Assembly (NCBI RefSeq): GCF_007679495.1
Contig: NZ_VEGP01000016.1
Span: 32,732 to 96,731 of the forward strand
DNA from: Paenibacillus sp. 32O-W
GTDB lineage: Bacteria > Bacillota > Bacilli > Paenibacillales > NBRC-103111
DNA length: 64,000 nucleotides
Direction of reading: 5' to 3'
The notes under the pieces were generated by a model, which saw nothing but the letters and a program-made list of their open reading frames with translations, had not been told where the DNA came from and searched no databases. Position numbers and translations under genes: made by a program. Of the stretch, positions 17,901-26,147 are shown piece by piece. Within the stretch, counting starts at the first letter, position 1; each line of letters opens with the position of its first letter.

Positions 17901-19720
17901 CAGCAGCCATTGTGGAAGAAGCCGCCGAATTGTCCGACATTTCTGCAGCATATGGAACAGCATTGGAAAGCTTGGATTTGCCGAAAACCGTTCAAGTAAC
18001 CTTAAGCGACGGTACGCAGCCAAGTCTCAACGTGACCTGGGATGGCGGTACTCCCGCTTATGACGGCCACAAAGCCGGCATCTATGTGTTCGCGGGTAAA
18101 TTGGATTTGCCGGATAGCGTTGAAAATCCTAAGAATATTCAGGCAGAAGTGCGGGTGATCGTTAAGGCCCGGGAGACTGAGACTATCGTGAAAGAAGCTG
18201 CCGCGCTTGCCGACATTTTTGTAGACCACGGAACTGTGTTGGCCGATTTGAAGCTGCCTGCCAGCGTCGAAATCACATTCAACGACGATACTAAAGCAGC
18301 TGTCGCGGTGACTTGGGACAGCGGTACTCCCGCTTATGACGGCAATCAAGCGGGCACGTATGTATTCTCGGGCACATTGGATATTCCGGAAGGAGTCAGC
18401 AATCCGGATAACATTCAAGCGAAAGTGCGTGTCATTGTTAAAGCCGGCCCTGTCTATGCGAAGAAAGCAGCAAAACTGGATGATATTTCTGTAAACTATG
18501 GAACCGCAATAACCGATTTGAAGCTGCCTTCCGATGTCATGGTGACTTTGAATGATGAATCCACGACGAAGGCAACCGTGATTTGGGATGGCGGTACCCC
18601 GGCCTACAACGGCCATAAAGCCGGCAAATATGTGTTCGCAGGCAAGCTGAAATTGCCGGAAGGTGTTGACAATCCGGATCATATCCAAGCCGCAGTTAAC
18701 GTCATCGTAAGAGCAAGCTCCGGAAGCTGGAGCGCCGTCCATCTGCCGCCGTCGAGCACGGTGACCTTGAAAGCAGGCAGCAGCGGAACAGCCAGGCTCG
18801 GTGAGGAAGTATCTATTATCCTTCCGGAAGGCGCATTTGATCGAGACTTACTATTAACGATTCGGAAATGGAACTCCCCGTTAAACGTATCTATGCCTGA
18901 ATATAAGCTCGTCAGTCCCGTCTTCGAAATCGTGAAGGATGTTGAAGGCAATTTCAAGAAGCCAGTGACGCTTACAATCGCTTATGATCCAAGCATAGTT
19001 GGCGAGAACCAAATGCCGTCCATCTTCTATTTCGATGAAGATAAACGTGAATGGGTTGAAGTTGGCGGAACAGCGAAGGATGGAAAAATGACTGCGGAAG
19101 TCGATCACTTCGCCAAATTCGCAGTGTTCGCCGTTGAGAAGCCTGTTGAGGAACCGGTAATTGAAGTGCCAGCCTGCGTCGATGTTAATTTTACGGACAT
19201 CAACGGACATTGGGCGGATAAACATATTAAAGAAGCTGTCCAGCAATGCCTAATCAATGGCTATCCCGACCATACCTTCCAACCGGATAAGACGGTCAGC
19301 CGGGCGGAATTTACGTTGATGCTGGCACGGGCGCTTCAGTTGGAGGGCAGCGCCAAGCCTTTGTCCTTTGCCGACCGCAATCAGATTGGCGACTGGGCGC
19401 AGCCGGCTATTTCCCTGGCGGTGCAAGCAGGTATAATCAACGGCTATGAGGACGGCAGCTTCCGTCCGGATGCGCAGATCAGCCGCGTGGAGATGGTGGC
19501 CATGATTATCCGCGCACTGAACGTAGAATTACCATCCGACCATTCTACGTCCTTTGCCGACGATGCCGACATCCCTGGCTGGGCCAAAGGATATGCAGCC
19601 GCAGCCGCGCAGGAAGGAATCATCCGTGGACGGGACGGCAATCAATTTGCACCGAATGAACATACGACACGGGCAGAAGCTGTAGTGATGCTGCTGCGGA
19701 TGCTGGATACATTAAACTAG
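14960..19720 (+). CDS. S-layer-anchored family 10 glycosyl hydrolase-like (GHL10) protein
   Basis: A 1586-residue secreted protein starting at a TTG behind GGGGAGGG. Domains in order: signal peptide (1-35); beta-sandwich resembling a carbohydrate-binding module (about 75-235); three Big2 Ig-like domains (about 244-499, each with SSDE/SSNP and VATIDENG-type turns); GHL10/DUF187 catalytic barrel (about 508-880; RAAWISTV, FHAWFNPYR, DGVHFDDYFYP); fibronectin type III (887-983); three Big_4-like repeats of about 88 residues (985-1252, each with VTWDGGTPAYDG or a close variant); a ZU5-like beta domain (about 1260-1390); three SLH domains (1407-1586) that bind pyruvylated wall polymer. It probably degrades an external or wall glycan at the cell surface. 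The substrate is unknown. Confidence 0.9.
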   Translation: MAKWFHQTKSTISLVMVSVLLLSVFVSGANFVAASSASTNDDSVTMATYGLTQTADEESVTKTTYGQPTPSIVRVVEDFGNENVTASFIKATGNLESASRPEPVLYGNHSAKLTYNLVQESGTAAAYVNFLDPGTSDSRTLEGKPTKLGLWVYGDGNNKHWLRAEFNTGYVADFTSSSGFNWKGWKYVTVNIPQQLTKPEFTDPIKLRRIYIAQTNDLNKTAGTAYFDRVSVFYGDTGGLYGLDLLGLTPMKTGETQTAQVFETREGYTAPQLVQGPIVFTSSDENVATVDENGTVTAISKGVTTITASYGVFDATYELIVTDDDPFVEHLDLIGAAELQMFEQAQTELFATFRGVSEPVRILTGVTYSSSDEKVATIDENGLIEAHSIGRTTLTASYRNQSDTLELSVGIPIPILQSIKLTGLTAMEIGDSKQAKVIGTYNIEPFEVELKEGVTFTSSNPSVAAIDENGWIQGKSLGISIITAKYGGKNATYTVVVNNPDLQPPKRELRAAWISTVERIDWPKSNDPEQQKQDFIDLLDFHQSLGMNAVVVQVKPTADAFYSSELAPWSHWITGVQGKDPGYDPLAFMIEEAHKRNLEFHAWFNPYRISMNTDMDKLVENHPARQNPDWVMSYGGKLYYDPGVPEAIQYITDSVMEVVKKYDVDGVHFDDYFYPNRFDGEGFPDQATYDKYGKDYPGDINAWRRHNVDTLIYNLSREIKKEKNYVKFGISPFGVWRNKSVDPDGSNTNAGQPSYDNLHADIRKWVIGGWIDYVAPQIYWSFGFAPAAYEILVDWWSELIEEHNANTHLYIGHADYKVGSDANFTDPYEIPNQLIYNLNYEQVKGSIHFTTRDLIGKPDLRNKIAEVYKYPSLVPVMPWLETEAPEAPAIEAFSLLSGIQLNWTDTDDSTAYYVIYRASGDQVPDRNNPAHILTTMRKSDLASYVDRDVTLGKTYTYAVTAVDRLHNESEFSEPRTVTATAAAIVEEAAELSDISAAYGTALESLDLPKTVQVTLSDGTQPSLNVTWDGGTPAYDGHKAGIYVFAGKLDLPDSVENPKNIQAEVRVIVKARETETIVKEAAALADIFVDHGTVLADLKLPASVEITFNDDTKAAVAVTWDSGTPAYDGNQAGTYVFSGTLDIPEGVSNPDNIQAKVRVIVKAGPVYAKKAAKLDDISVNYGTAITDLKLPSDVMVTLNDESTTKATVIWDGGTPAYNGHKAGKYVFAGKLKLPEGVDNPDHIQAAVNVIVRASSGSWSAVHLPPSSTVTLKAGSSGTARLGEEVSIILPEGAFDRDLLLTIRKWNSPLNVSMPEYKLVSPVFEIVKDVEGNFKKPVTLTIAYDPSIVGENQMPSIFYFDEDKREWVEVGGTAKDGKMTAEVDHFAKFAVFAVEKPVEEPVIEVPACVDVNFTDINGHWADKHIKEAVQQCLINGYPDHTFQPDKTVSRAEFTLMLARALQLEGSAKPLSFADRNQIGDWAQPAISLAVQAGIINGYEDGSFRPDAQISRVEMVAMIIRALNVELPSDHSTSFADDADIPGWAKGYAAAAAQEGIIRGRDGNQFAPNEHTTRAEAVVMLLRMLDTLN

Positions 19721-19730
19721 ACAACAAACC

Positions 19731-19780
19731 AATAAGCAACCCTAGTCCGGAATCCAACCGGGCTAAGGTTGCTTATTTTT
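19731..19780 (+). terminator. Terminator after the SLH hydrolase gene
   Basis: AATAAGCAACC (19731-19741) pairs with GGTTGCTTATT (19768-19778), followed by T residues. The stem is symmetrical and may serve the convergent flotillin gene too. Confidence 0.85.
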
Positions 19781-19821
19781 CATACATCGTCGATCTTGAT
19801 TTATTCTAAATGATTCCGTCT

Positions 19822-21357
19822 CTACTTGTCTTCCGTCGGATTTATATCGAACTTCGGTGCTTCGGAAACCGGCGGCACCGTCTTGGTTTCTGTGCTGTCC
19901 GACTTCTTGTGAGTCAATTGATGAACAAGCTGGTTCAAATCAATACCCGAGACATCCTTCAGCATCTCCGGTGCGGTAGCCATAAGCTGGGTCACATAAT
20001 TGCTTACACGGGTCGCTCCCTCGCCATTGCCGGTATCCACCACCGTCAGCTTATCGATCGAAGCCAGCGGTTCGGCAATTTTGCCGGCCAACTCCGGCAG
20101 CATCTTGACAATGATGTCAAGGACAGCCGCCTCGCCGAATTTCTGGAACGCCTCGGCCAGCTTCTCCTTCGCTTCCGCTTCCGCGAAGCCTTTCAGCCGG
20201 ACTACTTCAGCCTCGGCCGAACCTTTAGCCCGCTCCGCATCAGCGATAGCAAGACCTTCCATCCGCTTCTGTTCCGCAACCGCTTTGGCTTCCGCCTCAA
20301 TTCTATATTGAAGAGCATCCGCTTCGCGCATTTTCTTCGCTTTCTCCGCTTCAGCAGCCTGGATGACCGCATACCGGTCCGCATCGGCTTTCTTCTTCAC
20401 TTCCGCGTCATACAGCTTCTCGCGAACGAGAATTTCCTTCTCCTGAAGATCAATTTCCCGGTTTTTCTTGACAAGCTCTACCTTCATCTGCTCTTCCACA
20501 GCGATCTGCTTGGATTTCGCTTCCTGAATGAAGTAGGCCTGATCGGCTTCCGCCTTGGCCGTATCCTGTTCCCGTTTGAAGGAGGCCACCTTCAGGTCCC
20601 GCTCCTTCTCCGCTTCCGCAATATTGGTATCGCGCAGCAATTCGGCCTTCTGTCCTTCTTCCGCGGCTTTAGCCTTCTGGATACGGGCGTCACGGATCGC
20701 CTCGGCCTCGGCAATATCGGCATCTCTCTTGACCGCCGCAATCCGGGGCTTACCGAGAGCTTCCAGATATCCGTGTTTATCCCTTAAATCTTTGATGGTG
20801 AAGGAGACGATTTGCAGCCCCATCTTCATCAGGTCCTTAGCAGCAACCGCTTGAACCTGCTGGGCGAATTTCTCCCGGTTCTTATAAACCTCTTCCACCG
20901 TCATCGTTCCCAGAATGGCGCGCAGATGTCCTTCGAGAACTTCCTGGGCTTCCCCCTTAAGGGATTCGATAGGCTTGCCCATATACTGCTCGGCTGCCGT
21001 AGCAATATCTTCAATTGCACCGCCAATCTTGATAATCGCAACCCCGTCAGCCATAACCGGTACTCCTTGCTCGGTGTATACCTCAGGAGTATATACGTCA
21101 AGCTTGTGAGACAACAGCGACAGGAACTCGGCCTTCTGGAACACCGGCCATATGAAGGCCCCCCCGCCGCGGACGATCTTCAGCTTGCGCCCGGATTCAT
21201 CTATCTGGATGTTTTTGGATCCGAGGAAAGACCCTGTTACAATCATCGCCTGATCGGGTCCTACCGTTTTGTACCGGGCCCAGAAAGCGAGTCCGAGAAT
21301 AACAATAACCGCCAAAATAATACCCGGTATTACTAAGAAATCTGGAAGATTCTCCAT
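19822..21357 (-). CDS. floT: Flotillin-like protein (FloT/YuaG)
   Basis: A 511-residue membrane scaffold protein of functional membrane microdomains. An N-terminal hydrophobic segment (about 5-25) is followed by an SPFH/band 7 domain (about 30-200; GGGAFIWPVFQKAEFLSL) and a long coiled coil with many EA-rich repeats (ADIAEAEAIRDARI, AEADALQYRIEAEAKA-like) to about residue 400, then a conserved C-terminus. Length and order match Bacillus FloT. The ATG at 21357 has GGAGAAGAAG upstream; an in-frame start six codons earlier is less likely. It is 26 bases downstream of the NfeD-type gene, the usual yuaF-floT pair, and probably shares its sigma-W-type promoter. Confidence 0.9.
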   Translation of the reverse strand: MENLPDFLVIPGIILAVIVILGLAFWARYKTVGPDQAMIVTGSFLGSKNIQIDESGRKLKIVRGGGAFIWPVFQKAEFLSLLSHKLDVYTPEVYTEQGVPVMADGVAIIKIGGAIEDIATAAEQYMGKPIESLKGEAQEVLEGHLRAILGTMTVEEVYKNREKFAQQVQAVAAKDLMKMGLQIVSFTIKDLRDKHGYLEALGKPRIAAVKRDADIAEAEAIRDARIQKAKAAEEGQKAELLRDTNIAEAEKERDLKVASFKREQDTAKAEADQAYFIQEAKSKQIAVEEQMKVELVKKNREIDLQEKEILVREKLYDAEVKKKADADRYAVIQAAEAEKAKKMREADALQYRIEAEAKAVAEQKRMEGLAIADAERAKGSAEAEVVRLKGFAEAEAKEKLAEAFQKFGEAAVLDIIVKMLPELAGKIAEPLASIDKLTVVDTGNGEGATRVSNYVTQLMATAPEMLKDVSGIDLNQLVHQLTHKKSDSTETKTVPPVSEAPKFDINPTEDK

Positions 21358-21383
21358 AGCTTCTTCTCCTCTCATCTGGATGG

Positions 21384-21902
21384 TTAAGCGTCAAATCGGG
21401 AAACAAACAGCGTTCTCTCCTTCACCTCCACAACAACTATTTTCTCCCCTGCCGGAATGGACTCTCCGTCGAAGCTCGCTGCTGTATGATTGCTTACGCC
21501 GGCTCCTACCTTAAGAACGACTTCCCCGTATCCATCCTCCGGAATGGAAATGATAGCCTCGCCAACACTTCCTTTCAGATCGTAAATGGAATACCCTATG
21601 GAGTTTTCACTTTCGTTCATAGGCTTCACATAGAAGAGGTAGATAACCGCTCCTCCGAGAATCGCCAGTCCAACGGCCAGCGCCAATACGGCCCAGACCG
21701 CCCATCCGGTATACCGGGTAAGCAGAATGCCCGCTCCTCCGAAGATGGTTACGCCCCCGGCAATCACCATCGGCTGCAGAAAATCAACCGACAGGAAATC
21801 CAGCAGTCCATCCAGAGCGTGGCTCATCACATCACCCAGCAGAACGGTCACGAGGGCAAACAGCAGCCCGAAGATTAGGCAGCCCCAGTACAATTCCAGC
21901 AT
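21384..21902 (-). CDS. yuaF: NfeD-like membrane protein (YuaF)
   Basis: A 172-residue partner of the flotillin encoded next. It has about four hydrophobic segments (near residues 5-25, 42-62, 66-92) and a C-terminal OB-fold-like soluble domain (about 105-172; GSVGEAIISIPEDGYGEVVLK and GEKIVVVEVKERTLFVSRF region). In Bacillus subtilis YuaF works with FloT in membrane microdomains and helps to control membrane fluidity under envelope stress. I chose the ATG at 21902 because GAAGGGTTG precedes it; a start eight codons earlier has no such site. First gene of the two-gene unit. Confidence 0.85.
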   Translation of the reverse strand: MLELYWGCLIFGLLFALVTVLLGDVMSHALDGLLDFLSVDFLQPMVIAGGVTIFGGAGILLTRYTGWAVWAVLALAVGLAILGGAVIYLFYVKPMNESENSIGYSIYDLKGSVGEAIISIPEDGYGEVVLKVGAGVSNHTAASFDGESIPAGEKIVVVEVKERTLFVSRFDA

Positions 21903-21961
21903 AATCAACCCTTCTTTCCAGAACATATTATGCGGGTCGTTGATCGTTTCTTGTAAATTAA

Positions 21962-21987
21962 TACGTGTTACCCGACATTATGTTTCA
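21962..21987 (-). promoter_or_regulatory. Sigma-W-type (ECF) promoter of yuaF-floT
   Basis: On the minus strand TGAAAC (21987-21982) and CGTA (21965-21962) are separated by exactly 16 bases, with a T-run before the -35. This is the consensus for extracytoplasmic-function sigma-W promoters, which drive yuaF-floT in Bacillus subtilis. It lies 60 bases before the yuaF start. The rest of the gap to 22239 is AT-rich with no other feature I can support. Confidence 0.8.
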
Positions 21988-22239
21988 AAAAAAACGATTT
22001 TCGAGCGTAAGCATTTCGAAAATTCGCCCTTCCGCACAATAACTGTTTTTTTGACACACGTTCTGTTAGACTATTTAGATGATATTTGAAAATATCATTT
22101 GGATTCGACATGACAAATAACTTCGGATTGTTTCGCCTGACCCAAAATATTATTCAGCCCTTGTACAAACAACGAAGCAGACAATGTTAATAAGGGTGCT
22201 CGGTAGTCAGGCCTGGCGATTTTAAAGGAGGATTAATTG

Positions 22240-22740
22240 ATGCGAAAAATAACAACCGGATTCTTCATCTCATTATTGGTATTTCTTTTCCTAAGTGGAT
22301 GTAATTCTAATTCCAATGGCGTCGTAAACGAAGATCTATTCCAATATAAAGATTCTTACGTTGGCGATAACAGTGCGGTTGGCAATATTGCTAAACAGTT
22401 ACCAAGTCCAACAGGCGAACAAATAAGTGAGTTGGAACTGAAAACGACAGAACCGCCTTATGGAATTGTTTTGAATTATGTACCTGCAGAAACAACAGAT
22501 CAAATAGCAGCGGACTACAAAGAGCTTGCGTTATACAATGCTACATTTATATTTGCGTTGGTTAAAAATGCGGATTGGGTTGATTTTAAATTCGTTGAAA
22601 AAGCATATAGGGTGACGAGGGAAGCATTAGAATCCTGGTACGGAAAAGATTTAAGCGAATTTAAAAGCGAAGATGAACTCAGTAAATTCACTCAGAAATA
22701 CTTTGAAGATGAAAATAAAGTGAATGATTTTTTTAAATAA
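22240..22740 (+). CDS. DUF4825-like lipoprotein
   Basis: A 166-residue secreted lipoprotein. A short basic N-terminus and hydrophobic core end in the lipobox LSGC near residue 20. The mature part begins with FQYKDSYVGDNSAVGNI, the recognisable start of DUF4825 domains, which occur in Firmicute lipoproteins and beside BlaR1-type proteins; their function is unknown. The C-terminal half is helical and charged. AAAGGAGGAT supports the ATG at 22240. The gene is AT-richer than its neighbours and flanked downstream by a repeat-rich region, so recent acquisition is possible. Confidence 0.75.
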   Translation: MRKITTGFFISLLVFLFLSGCNSNSNGVVNEDLFQYKDSYVGDNSAVGNIAKQLPSPTGEQISELELKTTEPPYGIVLNYVPAETTDQIAADYKELALYNATFIFALVKNADWVDFKFVEKAYRVTREALESWYGKDLSEFKSEDELSKFTQKYFEDENKVNDFFK

Positions 22741-23230
22741 AGTAGACGGACCCCAGGAGTCTTTCGATTAATGATTAATGGTGTGCAACTAAGATCATTT
22801 TGGTTTTAACGGAACCAGATGACCTTAATCGCTCCAAAAGGGCCTTTCGGTCATTTTAACGGAACCAGATGACCTTATTCACAAGAAATGCTCGCGAAAG
22901 TAGGAGAATTTTAAGCAATAAGCGCAACTGTTTCCGTTAGTTTAAAAAAACCGCCTATTTTGACGAAATAGGGTTTTCCAGTTCCGTTACATTTTCGCTG
23001 TTTAAACTTACTGGAAAACCTTGGGCTGTTGTGATAATGGGGCGCGGAATTATAAGTACGTTTATTTGATTATTCATTCAAAATCGAAACCTTCGTGACA
23101 TACGCCGGCTGACTGTATGATTTTCGTACAATACTCACTCGTTCGCATCCACCTATTTGTGCGTTTGAATCTCTATAGCCACCCCTGATGAAAACAGGCT
23201 GGATCCTACCCGCTGCTGATAAAAGCCGTT
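22741..23230. repeat. Repeat-rich intergenic region with 50 bp-spaced elements
   Basis: TTTTAACGGAACCAGATGAC is present at 22804 and 22854, each continuing CTTA (24 identical bases, period 50). Inverted relatives (TTTCCGTTAGTTTAAA at 22931, GTTCCGTTAC...TTTAAAC at 22981-23007) follow. Hairpins CCTATTT/AAATAGG (22954-22972) and GGTTTTCCAG/CTGGAAAACC (22972-22981, 23011-23020) are embedded. There is no coding frame of note. It lies between the lipoprotein gene and the convergent metE. Confidence 0.75.
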
Positions 23231-23260
23231 GAAGTCTTCGAAGCACTCTTCGAAGACTTC
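23231..23260. terminator. Terminator downstream of metE
   Basis: GAAGTCTTCGAA (23231-23242) and TTCGAAGACTTC (23249-23260) are a perfect 12 bp inverted repeat about 50 bases after the metE stop; the plus strand continues ATGATTTTT. Confidence 0.7.
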
Positions 23261-23310
23261 ATGATTTTTCTGATGCCGCCGGCTGGAACGGCAGCGCAAT
23301 AATGAATAGG

Positions 23311-25605
23311 CTACAAAGCTTCGCGGGCTTGGCGGGCCGCCTGAACCATATGCTTCAGGGATTGGACCGTCTCTTCCTTGGCCCGGGTTTTCAGCCCGCA
23401 ATCCGGGTTGATCCAGAACAGCGAAGCGGGCAGCACCCGCAGAGCTTTCTCAATCAGGCCGGTCATTTCGTCAACGGATGGCACCCTGGGACTGTGGATG
23501 TCGTAGACGCCCAGCCCTATTCCTTTATCATATGTGTCGGTCTCGAACGCTTCGAGAAGCTCTCCGTGGCTGCGTGAGGTTTCGATAGAGATCACATCAG
23601 CGTCCAACTGGCGGATAGCATCGATCAGATCGCTGAATTCGCAGTAACACATATGGGTATGAATCTGAGTGCTGTCCTTCACTCCGGATGTCGCCAGCCG
23701 GAATGCCCCCACAGCCCATTCCAAATATTCCTCGCGGTCTTCTTCCTTAAGCGGCAGCCCTTCGCGGAGTGCTGGCTCGTCGACCTGGATCATGCGTATA
23801 CCGGCCTGTTCCAAATTTTCGACCTCACTTCTCAAAGCTAATGCCAGTTGTTCGGCTACCTCCTTGCGCGGAATATCGTCACGCACGAAGGACCAGTTCA
23901 ACACGGTCACCGGCCCCGTCAGCATGCCTTTAACCGGCTTGGAGGTTAGAGATTGGGCGTAGACCGTCTCTTCCACCGTCATAGGCGCTACGAAATCGAC
24001 ATTGCCCCAGATAATCGGGGGCTTCACACAGCGCGAGCCGTAGGATTGAACCCAGCCGTTGGCGGTGAAGGCGAAGCCGGCCAGCTTCTCGCCGAAAAAT
24101 TCCACCATATCGGTTCGTTCGAACTCCCCGTGTACGAGCACATCCAGGCCAATCTCCTCCTGAATGGCTATCCATTCGCGAATCTGTTCACGGATAAACC
24201 GGTCGTACTGCTCCTTCGTCCACTCACCTTTGCGCCACAGTCGTCTTCCCCTGCGAACCTCCGCCGTCTGGGGGAAGCTGCCGATCGTAGTCGTCGGCAG
24301 AAGCGGCAGATTAAAAGCCTTCTGCTGCTCCTTCCGGCGTTCCGCGAACGGCGTCCTTGTCTTCGCTGCAAGAATCGCCTCCGCCGGCTGACCGGCCCGA
24401 GCCGCTCTCAGAGGCGATGCCTTCAATGCCCGCAGAGCCTCACGGCTCGCTTGCAATCGAGTCTTCACCTCTTCCTGCTCCGCCCCCAGACATATCGCTT
24501 TTGCCAGAAGCGCAATTTCCTCCAGCTTCTCATCGGCGAAGGCCAGCGCATTCCTCAGCTCCGGGGGCAGCGCCGTCTCTGCCGCCAGGCTGATCGGCAC
24601 ATGCATCAGGCTGCAGGACGGCTGGATGATCATCCGCTCGTAAGGCACCTTGCGGGCGATGGATTCCAGCAGCTGCAGCCGGTCATCCAAATCGGTGCGC
24701 CATATATTCCGGCCATCTACAACACCCGCAGCGAGAAGCTTATCCTCCGGGAATCCATATTGCTCTAGAGCGTCCAAATGCCGGGTGCGGCCGGATACCA
24801 GATCCAGTCCGATCGCCTGTACCGGCAAGGCCACCAATTCCGAGTAACGCTCGGCGGAATCGAAGTAGGTTTGCAGCAGAAGCTTCAACCGGGGCGCCGC
24901 CGAATGAAGATAATGGTAGCTATCCCGAACGGCCTGCATTTCCTCGTCCGTCACCGACATAACCAAGGCCGGTTCATCCATCTGCAGCCACTGCACTCCT
25001 TCCTGCTCCAGCTCCTGCAGAAGCTGGGCATACGCCGGTAGCAGGCTCTGCATAACCTCCTGGAATCGAGTGCGGTCATATCCCTTGGACAGCTTCAGGA
25101 AGGTATAGGGACCGATCAGAACCGGCCGGCCTTCGATGCCCAGCTCTTCCTTCGCTTCCTTATAGAGGGCAAGAATCCGGTTATCTACAAGCGAAGGTGT
25201 GCGCTCGCCGAATTCCGGGACGATGTAATGATAGTTTGTAGTGAACCACTTCGTCATTTCGCAAGCTGCCGCCGAACGGTTGCCCCGTGCCATGGCAAAA
25301 TAAGTTTCCAGCGGAACGGGGCCCCCCGTGTAATCGAACCGGTCCGGCACAAGCCCAAACATGGCGGCGGTATCCAGCATAGTGTCGTATAAAGTAAAAT
25401 CGGCAACCGGAATCCAATCCAGCCCGGCTTCCCGCTGCTTGCGCAAGTGGTTAAGACGGATCTCCTTCATCGAAGCCAGCAGCTCTTCCTGTTCCAGCTT
25501 GCCTCCCCAATACGCCTCCAACTGCTTCTTCCATTCCCTGTTTTCGCCAATCCGCGGATAACCGAGGTTTCCGCTGGTCAGCCCATTTCTCTTCTCCGTA
25601 TTCAT
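23311..25605 (-). CDS. metE: Cobalamin-independent methionine synthase
   Basis: A 764-residue zinc enzyme that transfers the methyl group of 5-methyltetrahydropteroyl-triglutamate to homocysteine, the last step of methionine synthesis. The N-terminal half begins NLGYPRIGENREWKK; the C-terminal catalytic half has TTTIGSFPQT, the zinc ligands in HTHMCYCEF and NPDCGLKTR, and VDEPALREG. Length matches the family. GAGGAGAAGAAG supports the ATG at 25605; upstream in-frame codons are not needed. The leader carries a cobalamin riboswitch and terminator, so the gene should be off when B12 is plentiful and the B12-dependent enzyme MetH can work. The latter is not in this window. Confidence 0.96.
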   Translation of the reverse strand: MNTEKRNGLTSGNLGYPRIGENREWKKQLEAYWGGKLEQEELLASMKEIRLNHLRKQREAGLDWIPVADFTLYDTMLDTAAMFGLVPDRFDYTGGPVPLETYFAMARGNRSAAACEMTKWFTTNYHYIVPEFGERTPSLVDNRILALYKEAKEELGIEGRPVLIGPYTFLKLSKGYDRTRFQEVMQSLLPAYAQLLQELEQEGVQWLQMDEPALVMSVTDEEMQAVRDSYHYLHSAAPRLKLLLQTYFDSAERYSELVALPVQAIGLDLVSGRTRHLDALEQYGFPEDKLLAAGVVDGRNIWRTDLDDRLQLLESIARKVPYERMIIQPSCSLMHVPISLAAETALPPELRNALAFADEKLEEIALLAKAICLGAEQEEVKTRLQASREALRALKASPLRAARAGQPAEAILAAKTRTPFAERRKEQQKAFNLPLLPTTTIGSFPQTAEVRRGRRLWRKGEWTKEQYDRFIREQIREWIAIQEEIGLDVLVHGEFERTDMVEFFGEKLAGFAFTANGWVQSYGSRCVKPPIIWGNVDFVAPMTVEETVYAQSLTSKPVKGMLTGPVTVLNWSFVRDDIPRKEVAEQLALALRSEVENLEQAGIRMIQVDEPALREGLPLKEEDREEYLEWAVGAFRLATSGVKDSTQIHTHMCYCEFSDLIDAIRQLDADVISIETSRSHGELLEAFETDTYDKGIGLGVYDIHSPRVPSVDEMTGLIEKALRVLPASLFWINPDCGLKTRAKEETVQSLKHMVQAARQAREAL

Positions 25606-25657
25606 CGTCTTCTTCTCCTCTCTCACTTTCAAATCCCTTCTAACGCGTATCCATGCA

Positions 25658-25711
25658 ACAAAAAAAGGACATTCCCGCCTAAATGAAAAAGAATGAATGG
25701 CGAAAATGTCC
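25658..25711 (-). terminator. Regulatory terminator in the metE leader
   Basis: On the minus strand GGACATTTTCGCC and GGCGGGAATGTCC form a stem (25711-25667) followed by seven or more T residues. It lies between the cobalamin riboswitch and the metE start and is the likely expression platform. Confidence 0.88.
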
Positions 25712-25779
25712 CAGCTATGTCAGGTAACTGGACATTAATTAACACCCGCCTATCTCCCGTAGGTTTCATTTAGTGTTGT

Positions 25780-25955
25780 TGGAACAGGCAGGTCTCCTGG
25801 CTTCAAGATCATCATCACAAGCTGCCTTCCCGGTCTGTCGACCAGTGGCGTTCTTGCTGCGACTTCCTTGTTACAGTGGCGGGACCGCTTCGGACTTACA
25901 CCGAATTCCCTTTTAAGCTTGCAAGGCATAGCCTACAAGCACCTATTCCCATTTA
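25780..25955 (-). promoter_or_regulatory. Cobalamin (adenosylcobalamin) riboswitch
   Basis: The minus strand holds the conserved core GTGTAAGTCCGAAGCGGTCC-like segment, CCGCCACTGTAAC, and the B12 box AGCCAGGAGACCTGCC (near 25802-25785), in the right order over about 175 bases. Such RNAs bind adenosylcobalamin and terminate transcription. The position upstream of metE with a terminator in between fits B12 repression of the B12-independent enzyme. Confidence 0.93.
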
Positions 25956-26147
25956 TTCAATTGGAATAATGCGACTTGGTAATAACCATACAACAACTCG
26001 TATATATTATCAAGCTTAATCTTTCTAAGTGGTGTCCAGCCTGCAATAAAGCGGGAACACTCTCTCCAGCCTTATTGGCACTTTTCAAGTCTTCCTTCGT
26101 ATGATACGTTAGTTTCAGTGAAAATCAAGGTCAGAAGGAGGTGCGCT

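Noticed and set aside
19810..20787. 325-codon plus-strand open frame
   Set aside because: It is antisense to the flotillin gene, whose Ala/Glu/Lys-rich coiled coil leaves the opposite strand free of stops. No start signal or domain.
23953..24768. 271-codon plus-strand open frame
   Set aside because: Antisense to metE, no ribosome site, and the protein is Arg/Leu-rich without any motif.
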